From Streptomyces sp. NBC_00358 (lineage in GTDB: Bacteria > Actinomycetota > Actinomycetes > Streptomycetales > Streptomycetaceae), in the NCBI RefSeq assembly GCF_036099295.1, contig NZ_CP107976.1, positions 3,720,001-3,784,000 on the forward strand: a stretch of DNA of 64,000 nt, read 5' to 3'. The translations under genes were made by a program, and so were the position numbers. Below the pieces are notes generated by a model. The model had not been told where the DNA came from and ran no database searches. It saw nothing but the letters and a program-made list of their open reading frames with translations. This document shows, piece by piece, positions 16,980 through 25,071 of this stretch (position 1 is the first letter of the stretch; every line of letters starts with the position of its first letter).

Positions 16980-18212
16980 GTGATGTCCCGTCAGGCGCTC
17001 TGGAGTCCCCCGCCCGTTCGGGCATTACGTGACTGGTGGAGCGGACGGGACGCCTCCGTCAAGGACGGCGTCCTTGCTCTGGTGCTCACCCTGCTGGCCT
17101 TCGTACCGACCCTGTCGAACATCGGGGGGCAGATCGGCGATCTGCCCGAGCGGCCGGCGAACGCGCTGAGCATCGGACTGACCCTGGCTCAGACCCTGCC
17201 GCTGGCGGCGCGCCGCAGGTGGCCCGCGGCCTGTCTGGCCGTCGTCGGGGGCGCGTTCGCCGTGCACCAGTCGCTGGGCTTCGCGACGACGTTCGGGAGT
17301 GTGGGGCTGTATCTCGCCCTGTACTCCGCCGGGGCCCACCAGGTCGGCCTGCGCCGCGCTGTGAGGGTCGCGGCGAGTGCGGCCTACGCCGTACTGGCCG
17401 TGGTCCTGCACCGCCTCGGCTCACCACAGGAAATCCCGGACTATCTCGCGTTCTATCTGACTCTGGCCGCGATCTGGCTGGTGGGGAGTGCCGTACGCAT
17501 GCGGCGAGGGGAAGAGGCGGAGCGGCGGCGGCTGGCCGCCGAGGTGGCCACGGCCGCCGAGCGGGCACGGATCGCCCGCGAACTGCACGACGTGGTCACC
17601 CACCATGTGACGGCCATGGTGGTCCAGTCCGACGCGACGCAGTTCCTGCTCACGTCCGCGCCGGAACGGGCCGGGGAGGGACTGGCGGCCGTCAGCCACA
17701 CCGGCCGTCGGGCTCTGACGGAACTGCGGTACCTGCTCGGTGTGCTGGAGGCGACCGGTGAGTCCGCGGTCGACGACCCGGCGCGTGCGGACCGGGCCCC
17801 GACCCTGGGACGGGTGGTCGACCTGGTCGAACAGGCCCGCAGGTCGGGTCAGTCGGTCGAGTTCAGCGAGCAGGGCGAGCGGCGGGCGCGGTCCGTGGAC
17901 GTGGAGCTGGCCGCGTACCGCGTGGTGCAGGAGGCGCTCACCAACGCGATGAAGCACGCGTCCGGGCAGCCGGCACACGTCCTGGTCCGGCACCGCGAGG
18001 AGCACGTCGAGATCAAGGTGACGACCGGCGCGCCCGCCGCCGCCCCGGCGACCGTACCGGTCCCGCGGAAGCCTGGCCCGACGGGCGGACGGGGCTTGGC
18101 CGGGCTGCGTGCACGGGTGCGGATGCTCGATGGTGAACTGGAGGCCGGACCCCGGCCCGAGGGCGGGTTCGAGGTCCGCGCGACGATTCCGTCCCAGCCG
18201 GTTCAGGAGTGA
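16980..18212 (+). CDS. NarL-system sensor histidine kinase; TTA codon at position 16
   Basis: 410 residues. The N-terminal membrane part (about 30-170) has around five helices. The HisKA_3 dimerisation domain has phosphoacceptor H203 in ARELHDVVTHHV, and the HATPase domain carries the N box EALTNAMKHA and the G box GRGLAGLRAR. Codon 16 is TTA (17025-17027), read in Streptomyces by the bldA tRNA, so translation should be developmentally gated. The start is GTG 16980 (or ATG 16983) after GGAGG. It follows the CPBP protease and is four bases from the response regulator. Confidence 0.92.
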   Translation: MMSRQALWSPPPVRALRDWWSGRDASVKDGVLALVLTLLAFVPTLSNIGGQIGDLPERPANALSIGLTLAQTLPLAARRRWPAACLAVVGGAFAVHQSLGFATTFGSVGLYLALYSAGAHQVGLRRAVRVAASAAYAVLAVVLHRLGSPQEIPDYLAFYLTLAAIWLVGSAVRMRRGEEAERRRLAAEVATAAERARIARELHDVVTHHVTAMVVQSDATQFLLTSAPERAGEGLAAVSHTGRRALTELRYLLGVLEATGESAVDDPARADRAPTLGRVVDLVEQARRSGQSVEFSEQGERRARSVDVELAAYRVVQEALTNAMKHASGQPAHVLVRHREEHVEIKVTTGAPAAAPATVPVPRKPGPTGGRGLAGLRARVRMLDGELEAGPRPEGGFEVRATIPSQPVQE

Positions 18213-18216
18213 CCCC

Positions 18217-18909
18217 GTGAGCGATGCGCCGCCCCCCATCCGTGTACTCGTCTGCGACGACCAGGCACTGGTACGGACCGGCTACGTCACCATCTTCTCC
18301 GCGCAGCCCGGCATCGAGGTCGTCGGGGAGGCCGAGAACGGGCACGCGGCGGTGGAAGCCGCACGGCGGCTGCGGCCCGACGTGGTGGTGATGGACATCC
18401 GGATGCCTCTGCTCGACGGTATCCAGGCGACCCGCCAACTGGCCGGTCCCGATGCCCAGTTCCCGCCGAAGGTGCTGGTCGTCACCACGTTCAACGTCGA
18501 CGCCTACGTCTACGACGCGCTGCGGGCCGGAGCCAGCGGCTTCCTCCTCAAGGACGCTCCTCCCGCGGAGTTGGTGAACGGGATCCGTACGGTCGCCCGG
18601 GGCGAGGCCCTGCTGGCGCCCGCCGTCACCCGCGACCTCATAGGTCACTTCGCCGGACACCTGCGGCCGGCCGACACCTCCCGGAAGGCCAGAGAGGACC
18701 TCGTCGGCGCGCTGACCCCTCGCGAGCTCGACGTGCTCCGGCAGATCGCCGAGGGACTGTCGAACGCGGAGATCGCCACGGCGCTGTTCATCACCCCCGA
18801 GACGGTCAAGACCTACGTTTCGCGGATCCTGGCCAAACTCGGCCTGCGCGACCGGGTCCAGGCGGTCGTCCTCGCCTACCGGGTCGGGCTGATCCCAGCG
18901 GCCGACTGA
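18217..18909 (+). CDS. NarL/LuxR-type response regulator
   Basis: 230 residues. In the receiver domain (about 8-125) the acidic pocket is D14/D15, the phosphorylation site is D60 (VVMDIRMP) and the conserved Lys is in FLLKD. The C-terminal LuxR helix-turn-helix (about 165-225) contains LTPRELDVLRQIAEGLSNAE and the recognition region ETVKTYVSRILAKL. The GTG start is four bases after the kinase stop codon. It is the cognate partner of the kinase and may bind the repeat upstream of the CPBP gene. Confidence 0.94.
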   Translation: MSDAPPPIRVLVCDDQALVRTGYVTIFSAQPGIEVVGEAENGHAAVEAARRLRPDVVVMDIRMPLLDGIQATRQLAGPDAQFPPKVLVVTTFNVDAYVYDALRAGASGFLLKDAPPAELVNGIRTVARGEALLAPAVTRDLIGHFAGHLRPADTSRKAREDLVGALTPRELDVLRQIAEGLSNAEIATALFITPETVKTYVSRILAKLGLRDRVQAVVLAYRVGLIPAAD

Positions 18910-19011
18910 CTGGGGGCCGGCTGAGCGGGGCCGACCCGGCTGCGCCCGGCCCGGGACATGCCTCGGACGCCCGCCGCCAGCGCCCGGCCGGACAGATTCG
19001 GACATCGCGGG

Positions 19012-19347
19012 TCAGCAGCGGAGGCGGGCTCTGTCCCCGTATATGCGCAGGATGCAGTCTCCGAAGCACGTCAGCGGGGCACCCCCGTCCGAAGGATGCA
19101 GGGTCAGTCCCAGAGCCATCAGCGGGCGTATGGCCTCCGCGTTCAGACGTCCGTCGGGGTCGGGTCCTTGTACCGCCGCCCACGCCTCGAACAACGGCCT
19201 GACGGTCTCCCAGCCGGGTCCCGGCTCGAAATGGCACAAGAACGTCGGCTGGTCGACCCCATACTCGCGAAGCTCACCGACCCGAACGTCTCCACGCACG
19301 AGCCACCATGTCCTCACTCTGCCCCCGTCCTTCGCCCGCGGAAGCAC
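19012..19347 (-). CDS. hypothetical protein, 111 residues
   Basis: A small globular-looking protein rich in Trp and Leu (WWLVRGDVRVGELREYG, then FEPGPGWETVRPLFEAW). There are no membrane segments and no motif I recognise. Base composition by codon position looks genuine. An in-frame GTG ten codons downstream (19317) is an alternative start. It ends about 100 bases from the convergent response regulator gene. No function is proposed. Confidence 0.65.
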   Translation of the reverse strand: MLPRAKDGGRVRTWWLVRGDVRVGELREYGVDQPTFLCHFEPGPGWETVRPLFEAWAAVQGPDPDGRLNAEAIRPLMALGLTLHPSDGGAPLTCFGDCILRIYGDRARLRC

Positions 19348-19473
19348 GCTACTGCTGTTCGTTCACGTTCGGGCCGACGTACGCGACATGACCACGTCCT
19401 GGCCGTCCCGGCCCGCCGTGCTCCGACCCGGTCACACCGTACGCGGGTAACGGGTGGATCGGCCGTCGGGGGA

Positions 19474-20004
19474 TCAGAAGGCGTCGGCGATCCCCGCCAC
19501 TCCGCCGATGAACGCGCTGAGCAGCGTCGCGGCGCCCAGTGCGCCGAGCAGTATCGACAGCGCGCGGGGTCTGCCGCGGGCGCCCGCGCTGTCGCGTACG
19601 AGCAGGGTTCCCAGAACCAGCACCATCAGGCCGAACAGGGAGAGCGCCAGCCATCCGAACGAGGCGGCGGCGCCTGTCTGTTCGTAGCCGTCGGAAGCCG
19701 TCCGTGTCAACGCGACCGTGCTGCCGACGGGCAGACGGGTGTCGATCGTGGCGTCGGGATCCACCACGGTCCCGTCGGCGGAACGGAAGATGCCGTGGCA
19801 GTGCGGATACCGGTGGCCGCCGGACTGGCTCCACGTACATGCCTCGACCCGGAGGTACCCGGACGTGCCCGCCACACCGGTGGCGTAGGCGAGATGGGTC
19901 ACCGCGAGCCAGGTCAGGACGGTCCCCGCGATGAACACACCCACGATCAGAAGCAGCGGAGGCCTTTCCCGCGCTCCCGCCCGGAACCGCTTCCGCCCGT
20001 TCAT
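19474..20004 (-). CDS. two-helix membrane protein with external cysteine-containing loop
   Basis: 176 residues. It has a basic N-terminus (MNGRKRFRAGARERP), then a membrane helix at about 17-37. An external domain of about 75 residues contains two Cys (EACTWS and PHCHG) that could form a disulfide. A second helix lies near 116-136, and a final hydrophobic segment (SILLGALGAATLLSAFIGGV) near 150-170. The ATG at 20004 overlaps the stop codon of the small gene upstream. No family is recognised. Confidence 0.72.
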   Translation of the reverse strand: MNGRKRFRAGARERPPLLLIVGVFIAGTVLTWLAVTHLAYATGVAGTSGYLRVEACTWSQSGGHRYPHCHGIFRSADGTVVDPDATIDTRLPVGSTVALTRTASDGYEQTGAAASFGWLALSLFGLMVLVLGTLLVRDSAGARGRPRALSILLGALGAATLLSAFIGGVAGIADAF

Positions 20005-20207
20005 TCGTCCCCCAGGGATTGCGAGCCGCTTCCGCTCAAGGCAGCGCATCGGGCCAGGGGTGCCTCCTGGGAGCGTCGGACGGCCGTTCCGCGGCGGCGC
20101 CCCCTGATGGCCGCCACGCCGGCGCCCGGCGGCCACTTCTCGGGCACGGTGCCCGGCCCCGTCGAGGGTGCCTCCCCGCGGTCGTCGGGGTCGTCGCGGT
20201 CGTCCAT
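20001..20207 (-). CDS. small hypothetical protein coupled to the following membrane protein
   Basis: 68 residues, with an acidic start (MDDRDDPDDRGEAPS) and a basic middle. Support is contextual: a strong AGGAG ribosome-binding site four bases before the ATG at 20207, and a TGA at 20001-20003 that overlaps the ATG of the next gene (ATGA). Without that coupling the sequence alone would be unconvincing. No domain is recognised. Confidence 0.55.
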   Translation of the reverse strand: MDDRDDPDDRGEAPSTGPGTVPEKWPPGAGVAAIRGRRRGTAVRRSQEAPLARCAALSGSGSQSLGDE

Positions 20208-20473
20208 GGCTCTCCTGACGTCATGCGCTGTACAGCAGACCCACGCGTGCGCCGGAAGGTTGCGCGGCCCGTCCGGTACGCCCCTCGCCGCGGATCGCCT
20301 GCCGGCCGGACCCGCGCACGACAGGCGGGCCGGCGGGGGCTGAGCCGTGTCGCCGACGCGGGAGGCTCCGAACGAGTGGACTTGCCGTAACGCGGATCGG
20401 ACCGGGGCTCGGGGCGAGGGCGCGGATGGTGATGTTGCCGTCCGTTCCCCCGACCCGGAAGAGGCGCCCCTAC

Positions 20474-21703
20474 ATGCGACGTACCCCATACCGCCGTCCG
20501 TTCGCCGCGGCACTGCTCGCGGCGTCCGTGCTGGTCCCGATGACAGCGGCTTCCGCCGCGGCCGAACACGCGGCGGGAATCCGTACAACCGGCGTCCGCG
20601 CGACGGGCGTCGGCGGGTACCGCGAGGACGACGGACCGCGGCACAGTCTCAGCCCCGAGCTGACCGCCCGGCTGGACAAGGCCATCGCGGACGTCCGCCG
20701 GCAGGCGAACATCCCCGGAGTCGTCGTGGGACTCTGGATGCCGGGCAAGGGGGACTACGTCCGCGCGACCGGCGTCGCCGACACCGCCACCCGCAGGCCG
20801 ATGGCCCTCGACTCCTACCTCCGGATCGGCAGCGAGACCAAGACGTTCACCGTCACCGCGCTGCTCAAGCTCGTCGACGATCACCGGATCAGGCTGGACG
20901 ACCCGATCTCCCGCTACATCAGGGGCGTACCGGACGGCCGCCACATCACGCTGCGTCAGCTCGCCGAGATGCGCAGCGGCCTGTTCCCGTACACCTCCGA
21001 CGCGGACTTCGTCCATGACCTGCTGAGCGACCCGCAGCGCAGCTTCACCCCGCCGGAACTGCTCGCGTACGGCTTCAAGCACCCGAACACCTTCGCGCCC
21101 GGCGCGCAGTTCCAGTACAGCAACACCAACCTCATCCTGCTCGGCCTGGTCGTCGAGAAGGTCAGCGGTCACAAGCTCCGTGATTTCATCGACCGGCAGG
21201 TCCTACGTCCGGCTCACCTGCGTCACACCCTGTTCCCCAAGGGGAACGAGTTCCCGAAGCCGCACCCGCAGGGGTACACCGACCAGACGCTCAGCGGTGA
21301 CGTCGAGAACTCCACGGACTGGAACCCGAGCTGGGCCTGGGCGGCCGGGGCGATGATCTCGAACCTGCGCGACCTGCACCACTGGGCCAAGGTCGTCGCC
21401 ACCGGCACCCTGCTCAGCCCCGGGACCCAGGCGCAGCGCCTGAAGACGCTGCCGACCGGTTTCCCGGGAACGAGCTACGGCCTCGGCATCTTCGACGCCA
21501 ACGGGTGGATCGGGCACAACGGCTCGCTGCCGGGATACGAGACGGTGACCGTCTACCTGCCCTCGAAGAAGGCCACCCTGGTCATCATGATCAACACCGA
21601 CATCTCCGCCCAGGGCCAGGAGCCGTCCACTCTGCTCGCCAAGGCGATCACGCAGATCGTCACCCCGAAGAACGTCTACGACGGCGCGGTCGTCTCGCGC
21701 TAG
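20474..21703 (+). CDS. secreted serine hydrolase (beta-lactamase / D,D-carboxypeptidase family)
   Basis: 409 residues with a cleavable signal peptide (MRRTPYRRPFAAALLAAS, then AASAAAEH; cleavage near residue 30). The penicillin-binding fold carries the three motifs SxxK (S120-K123, GSETKT), YxN (Y215-N217, QYSNTN) and HxG (H348-G350, HNGS), as in the R61 carboxypeptidase/class C group. It probably acts on cell-wall peptides or an ester/amide outside the cell. The frame is open 48 bases upstream of the ATG at 20474, but only this start gives a clean signal peptide. A terminator follows. Confidence 0.92.
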   Translation: MRRTPYRRPFAAALLAASVLVPMTAASAAAEHAAGIRTTGVRATGVGGYREDDGPRHSLSPELTARLDKAIADVRRQANIPGVVVGLWMPGKGDYVRATGVADTATRRPMALDSYLRIGSETKTFTVTALLKLVDDHRIRLDDPISRYIRGVPDGRHITLRQLAEMRSGLFPYTSDADFVHDLLSDPQRSFTPPELLAYGFKHPNTFAPGAQFQYSNTNLILLGLVVEKVSGHKLRDFIDRQVLRPAHLRHTLFPKGNEFPKPHPQGYTDQTLSGDVENSTDWNPSWAWAAGAMISNLRDLHHWAKVVATGTLLSPGTQAQRLKTLPTGFPGTSYGLGIFDANGWIGHNGSLPGYETVTVYLPSKKATLVIMINTDISAQGQEPSTLLAKAITQIVTPKNVYDGAVVSR

Positions 21704-21806
21704 AGCCCACCCGGGACCACGCACCAGGGCCGGCGGGGTCGGCAAGGTTCAGCACGACCCTCCCGAACTGTTCCGCAGGTCTCGGCGCCCGGCCTCGCGC
21801 ACGAAG

Positions 21807-21840
21807 GCGCCGTTCCGGTCGTACGACCGGAACGGCGCCC
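21807..21840. terminator. 34-base perfect palindromic terminator
   Basis: ggcgccgttccggtcg and its complement flank a 2-base centre, and the centre cgtacg is itself symmetric. It lies between the convergent serine hydrolase (ends 21703) and alcohol dehydrogenase (ends 21854) genes and can serve both. Confidence 0.85.
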
Positions 21841-21853
21841 AGGTGTCATCCTG

Positions 21854-22912
21854 TCAGGACTGCGGCAACGACTGGAGCGTGGCCGTGTCGATCACGAAGC
21901 GGTAGCGGACGTCGCTGGCCAGCACTCGCTCGTACGCCTCGTTGATCTCGGTCGCGTCGATCAGCTCGATCTCGGCGCCGAAGCCGTGCTCGGCGCAGAA
22001 GTCCAGCATCTCCTGGGTCTCCTGGATACCGCCGATGCCGGAGCCCGCGAGGGTCTTGCGGCCGCCGATCACCGAGAAGAGGTTGAGCCGGACCGGCTCC
22101 TCGGGCGCGCCCACGTTCACGAAGGCGCCGTCCGTCCGGAGCAGGGCGAGATACGCGTCGAGGTCCAGCGGGGCGGAGACGGTGGAGAGGATCAGGTCGA
22201 ACGTGCCGCGCAGGTCCTTGAAGGTCTGCGGGTCGCTGGTGGCGTAGTAGTGGTCGGCGCCCAGCTTCAGGCCGTCGTCCTTCTTGCGCAGCGACTGGGA
22301 GAGGACCGTGACCTCGGCGCCGAGCGCGTGGGCGATCTTGACGCCCATGTGGCCGAGACCGCCCATGCCGAGGACGGCGACCTTCTTGCCGGGGCCCGCG
22401 TTCCAGTGCTTGAGCGGGGAGTACGTGGTGATGCCGGCGCAGAGCAGCGGCGCGGCCACGTCGAGGGAGATGCCGTCGGGGATGTGCAGGGTGTAGTTCT
22501 CGTCGACGACGATCTTCTCGGAGTAGCCGCCGTAGGTGGGCTCGCCGTCCTTGCCGACGGAGTTGTACGTGCCCACGCCGCCGCCGGTGCAGTACTGCTC
22601 AAGACCGGCCTTGCAGTTGTCGCAGACACGGCAGGAGTCGACCAGGCAGCCGACGCCCACACGGTCGCCGACCTTGAACTTGGTGACGCCGGAGCCGACC
22701 TCGGAGACGATGCCGGCGATCTCGTGGCCGGGCACCATCGGGAAGGTCGCCTCTCCCCAGCCCTCACGGGCCTGGTGGATGTCGGAGTGGCAGATGCCGG
22801 CGAACTTGATGTCGATCAGGACGTCGTGCTCTCCGACCTCGCGGCGCTCGATGGTGGTGCGCTCCAGCGGAGCCTTTGCGGCGGGTGCGGCGTACGCAAC
22901 GACAGTGGTCAT
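21854..22912 (-). CDS. zinc-dependent NAD(P) alcohol dehydrogenase (cinnamyl-alcohol/YahK type)
   Basis: 352 residues. Catalytic zinc ligands are in GICHSDIHQ and the GHE motif (PMVPGHEIAGIV); the structural zinc uses four Cys in CRVCDNCKAGLEQYC. The Rossmann motif GMGGLGHMG binds the cofactor. It reduces aldehydes or oxidises alcohols of broad range. The ATG at 22912 begins MTTVVAYAAP; the frame is open far upstream but overlaps the divergent regulator's DNA. It is likely controlled by the divergent XRE gene, with a hairpin at 22942-22971 in its leader. Confidence 0.93.
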   Translation of the reverse strand: MTTVVAYAAPAAKAPLERTTIERREVGEHDVLIDIKFAGICHSDIHQAREGWGEATFPMVPGHEIAGIVSEVGSGVTKFKVGDRVGVGCLVDSCRVCDNCKAGLEQYCTGGGVGTYNSVGKDGEPTYGGYSEKIVVDENYTLHIPDGISLDVAAPLLCAGITTYSPLKHWNAGPGKKVAVLGMGGLGHMGVKIAHALGAEVTVLSQSLRKKDDGLKLGADHYYATSDPQTFKDLRGTFDLILSTVSAPLDLDAYLALLRTDGAFVNVGAPEEPVRLNLFSVIGGRKTLAGSGIGGIQETQEMLDFCAEHGFGAEIELIDATEINEAYERVLASDVRYRFVIDTATLQSLPQS

Positions 22913-22941
22913 GCCGGGGTTCTCCTCGGGAGGGGGGTGGA

Positions 22942-22971
22942 CCGTGCCCGACTGTCTTCCGTCGGGCACGG
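22942..22971. promoter_or_regulatory. inverted repeat in the leader of the alcohol dehydrogenase gene
   Basis: The perfect 10-bp arms ccgtgcccga/tcgggcacgg, with a 10-base spacer, start 30 bases upstream of the dehydrogenase start codon in the 174-base divergent region. It could be an operator for the XRE regulator or an RNA hairpin in the leader. There is no terminator-like run after it. Confidence 0.5.
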
Positions 22972-23086
22972 CGACCAGCCTGCCCGATCCCTCAGGATTC
23001 ACCCAGGTCACGGTTCTGCGTATGTCCACTGGTCCTACTACTGGCGGGGTCAGGCTCCGCAGCGTACGACCGTGAATACTGGACGG

Positions 23087-24001
23087 ATGGATGAACAGCT
23101 CTCCGCGGGGCCCGCCGGGGAGGCGGCCCACCCGCTCGACCGGCGCGCCGAGCTCAGCGAGTTCCTGCGCAGCCGCCGGGCCCGGCTGAAGCCGGAGGAC
23201 GTCGGGATGCCCGACTTCGGGCGGCACCGGCGGGTGCCCGGACTGCGCCGCGAGGAGCTGGCGCAGCTGGCCGGGGTGTCGGTCGCCTACTACACGCGTC
23301 TTGAGCAGGGCCATGGGCGCAATGTGTCGGCGGAGGTGCTGGACGCCATCGCGCGGGCGCTGCGGCTGACGGACGCCGAGCACAACCACCTCACGCACCT
23401 CGCGAAGCCCAAGCAGCACAAGAAGAAGCAGGCGACCCGGCCTCAGCAGGTCCGGGGCGCGCTGCGTCAGCTGCTCGACACGCTCGACGGCGTCCCCGCG
23501 TACATCACCGGGCGGCGCTCGGACGTGCTCGTCTGGAACCGGATGGCCGCGGCCGTCTTCGGGGACTGGTCGGAGCTGCCGCCGCAGGAGCGGAACTGGG
23601 CGCGGATGGTCTTCCTCAGGCCCGAGTACCGGGACCTGTTCGTGGAGTGGGAGCAGAAGGCGATCGACATCGTGTGTCTGCTGCGCATGGACGCGGGCTG
23701 CCATCCGGACGATCCCCGGCTGGCCGCGCTGGTCGGGGAGCTGTCCGTGAAGAGCGAGGACTTCCGGCGGCTGTGGGCGACGCACGACGTCAAGGAGAAG
23801 AGCCACGGGGTGAAACTGCTCCGGCATCCGCTGGTGGGCGACCTCGCGTTGCAGTTCGAGTCGTTCCGGCTGGTCGGCGACACCGAGCTGGCCCTGATCA
23901 CGTACCACGCGGAGCCGGGGTCGAGCTCGGCGGAGGCGCTGCGGCTGCTGGCCTCCTGGGGGACGGACGCGACCCGCGCGGGCGCGTCCTCGTCCCAGTG
24001 A
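23087..24001 (+). CDS. XRE-family regulator with MmyB-like ligand-binding domain
   Basis: 304 residues. An N-terminal helix-turn-helix (about 20-95) contains RRVPGLRREELAQLAGVS and YYTRLEQGHG, and a C-terminal MmyB-like domain (about 120-290) contains VWNRMAAAVFGDW. This family, common in Streptomyces, usually sits divergently from the oxidoreductase it controls and may bind a fatty-acid-like ligand. Here the neighbour is the alcohol dehydrogenase. The ATG at 23087 lies in an open frame that runs far upstream. Its stop codon lies inside a 21-bp duplication. Confidence 0.92.
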   Translation: MDEQLSAGPAGEAAHPLDRRAELSEFLRSRRARLKPEDVGMPDFGRHRRVPGLRREELAQLAGVSVAYYTRLEQGHGRNVSAEVLDAIARALRLTDAEHNHLTHLAKPKQHKKKQATRPQQVRGALRQLLDTLDGVPAYITGRRSDVLVWNRMAAAVFGDWSELPPQERNWARMVFLRPEYRDLFVEWEQKAIDIVCLLRMDAGCHPDDPRLAALVGELSVKSEDFRRLWATHDVKEKSHGVKLLRHPLVGDLALQFESFRLVGDTELALITYHAEPGSSSAEALRLLASWGTDATRAGASSSQ

Positions 24002-24034
24002 CCGGCACCCCGATCCCAGTGACCGGCACCCCGC
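23993..24034. repeat. 21-bp direct duplication spanning the XRE stop codon
   Basis: tcccagtgaccggcaccccg recurs with a 21-base period at 23993 and 24014. The first copy includes the TGA of the XRE gene (23999-24001), and the second lies just outside. It looks like a recent slippage duplication. Confidence 0.75.
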
Positions 24035-24100
24035 CGGCCACTCCGACATCCACCGATCGCTGATCACCGATCACCGGTCGCCGATCACCGGTCCCTGATC

Positions 24101-24128
24101 GCCGATCGCCGATCGCCGATCGCCGATC
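24101..24128. repeat. four tandem copies of gccgatc
   Basis: Four perfect 7-bp units sit inside a wider run (about 24054-24130) of degenerate ccgatcaccg/tgatcgccg variants between the XRE gene and the fusion gene. GATC-rich simple repeat, probably slippage-derived. Confidence 0.75.
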
Positions 24129-24154
24129 ACGGTTCACACCGCGCGGTTCACGCC

Positions 24155-24190
24155 TCACGGCTCGCAGCTCACGGCTCGCAGCTCACGGCT
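24155..24190. repeat. 14-bp tandem repeat covering the stop codon of the ABM-haemoglobin gene
   Basis: tcacggctcgcagc occurs twice, followed by a partial third unit. The stop codon at 24183-24185 lies in the third unit, so the repeat crosses the 3' end of the gene. Confidence 0.7.
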
Positions 24191-24953
24191 GATACGGCGG
24201 CGCCGCTCCCCAGGTCCACTTCGGTACCGGCTGCTCCGCCGGCGGCGTCGCGTCCGGGCCGGAGTAGTGGACGGCCAGCCGCGTGCCCCACTCGGTGTAC
24301 GCGAGGAAGGCGGAGCGGAACTCGGCGTCGGTGGGGAGTCCCGCGTCGTCGGCGGCGTCCTGGATGAGGTTGACCCAGCGGCGGCGCTGGACCTCCGTGA
24401 TCCCCTTGCCCAGGTGCTTGGCGACCATGTGTCCGTGACCGCCCTGGGTCTCGGAGTACGCGGGCGGTCCGCCGAAGACCTCGCCGAGCCAGAGGGCGAC
24501 GTGGACGGCGTGTTCGGGTGCGAGATCCGCGAACAGGGGCGCCAGGAGCTCGTCCTTGAGCACCTTGTCGTAGAACGCCTCGGTGAGGCGGGAGAAGGCC
24601 TCGGCGCCGCCCGCCCAGGCGTACAGCGTGGGCACCGAGGCGCCCCGGCCCCGCACCGACGTCGGCTTGTAGTGACGCATCTCCTCGATGCTGCCGATGT
24701 AGGGGCGGATCTCGGCGAGGAAGTCGGTGAAGAGCTCGGAGGTGCGGAAGCCCTCGACGTGGTCCTCCGTCGAGGTCCAGGTGATCCTCAGGACGAAGTG
24801 CTCGAAGTCCTCCTCGCAGCGCGCGAGTTCGTAGTCGACGCACTGCGGAGCCGCGGCGAGCCGGCGGGCGGCCCGGGTGTAGGCGGCCAGGAACTCCGCC
24901 GACTGCTCCTCGGGAATCCGGTACCTGATGTATTCGACTGTCGAGACGGTCAT
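24183..24953 (-). CDS. antibiotic-biosynthesis-monooxygenase / group II truncated haemoglobin fusion
   Basis: 256 residues. Residues 1-100 are an ABM ferredoxin-like domain (VEYIRYRIPEEQSAEFLAAY). Residues about 108-235 are a group II truncated haemoglobin: B10 Tyr is Y128 (EAFYDKV), the proximal His probably H180 (VAKHLGKG), and the group II Trp G8 is W193. The CD1 position, usually Tyr in this group, appears to be Phe (F141). Such fusions are known in actinomycetes; proposed roles include oxygen or quinone chemistry. Start ATG 24953 (MTVSTVEY), with GGGGG upstream; a start four codons earlier has no support. Confidence 0.9.
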   Translation of the reverse strand: MTVSTVEYIRYRIPEEQSAEFLAAYTRAARRLAAAPQCVDYELARCEEDFEHFVLRITWTSTEDHVEGFRTSELFTDFLAEIRPYIGSIEEMRHYKPTSVRGRGASVPTLYAWAGGAEAFSRLTEAFYDKVLKDELLAPLFADLAPEHAVHVALWLGEVFGGPPAYSETQGGHGHMVAKHLGKGITEVQRRRWVNLIQDAADDAGLPTDAEFRSAFLAYTEWGTRLAVHYSGPDATPPAEQPVPKWTWGAAPPYQP

Positions 24954-25071
24954 ACCCCCACACAAGCACGAACGGCCGCCGGAAGCGCTTCTTCCGGCGG
25001 CCGTTCACCGCGGGCTCACTGAACCGTCTCCCCCGCCGCCCTCAGGGACCGCGGTGACGGATCCGTCCCGG

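Noticed and set aside
21986..23086. Upstream extension of the XRE regulator frame
   Set aside because: It is the antisense of the alcohol dehydrogenase; the regulator starts at 23087 where family similarity begins.
24054..24190. Possible CRISPR-like array
   Set aside because: Units are 7 or 14 bp and directly tandem with no spacers.
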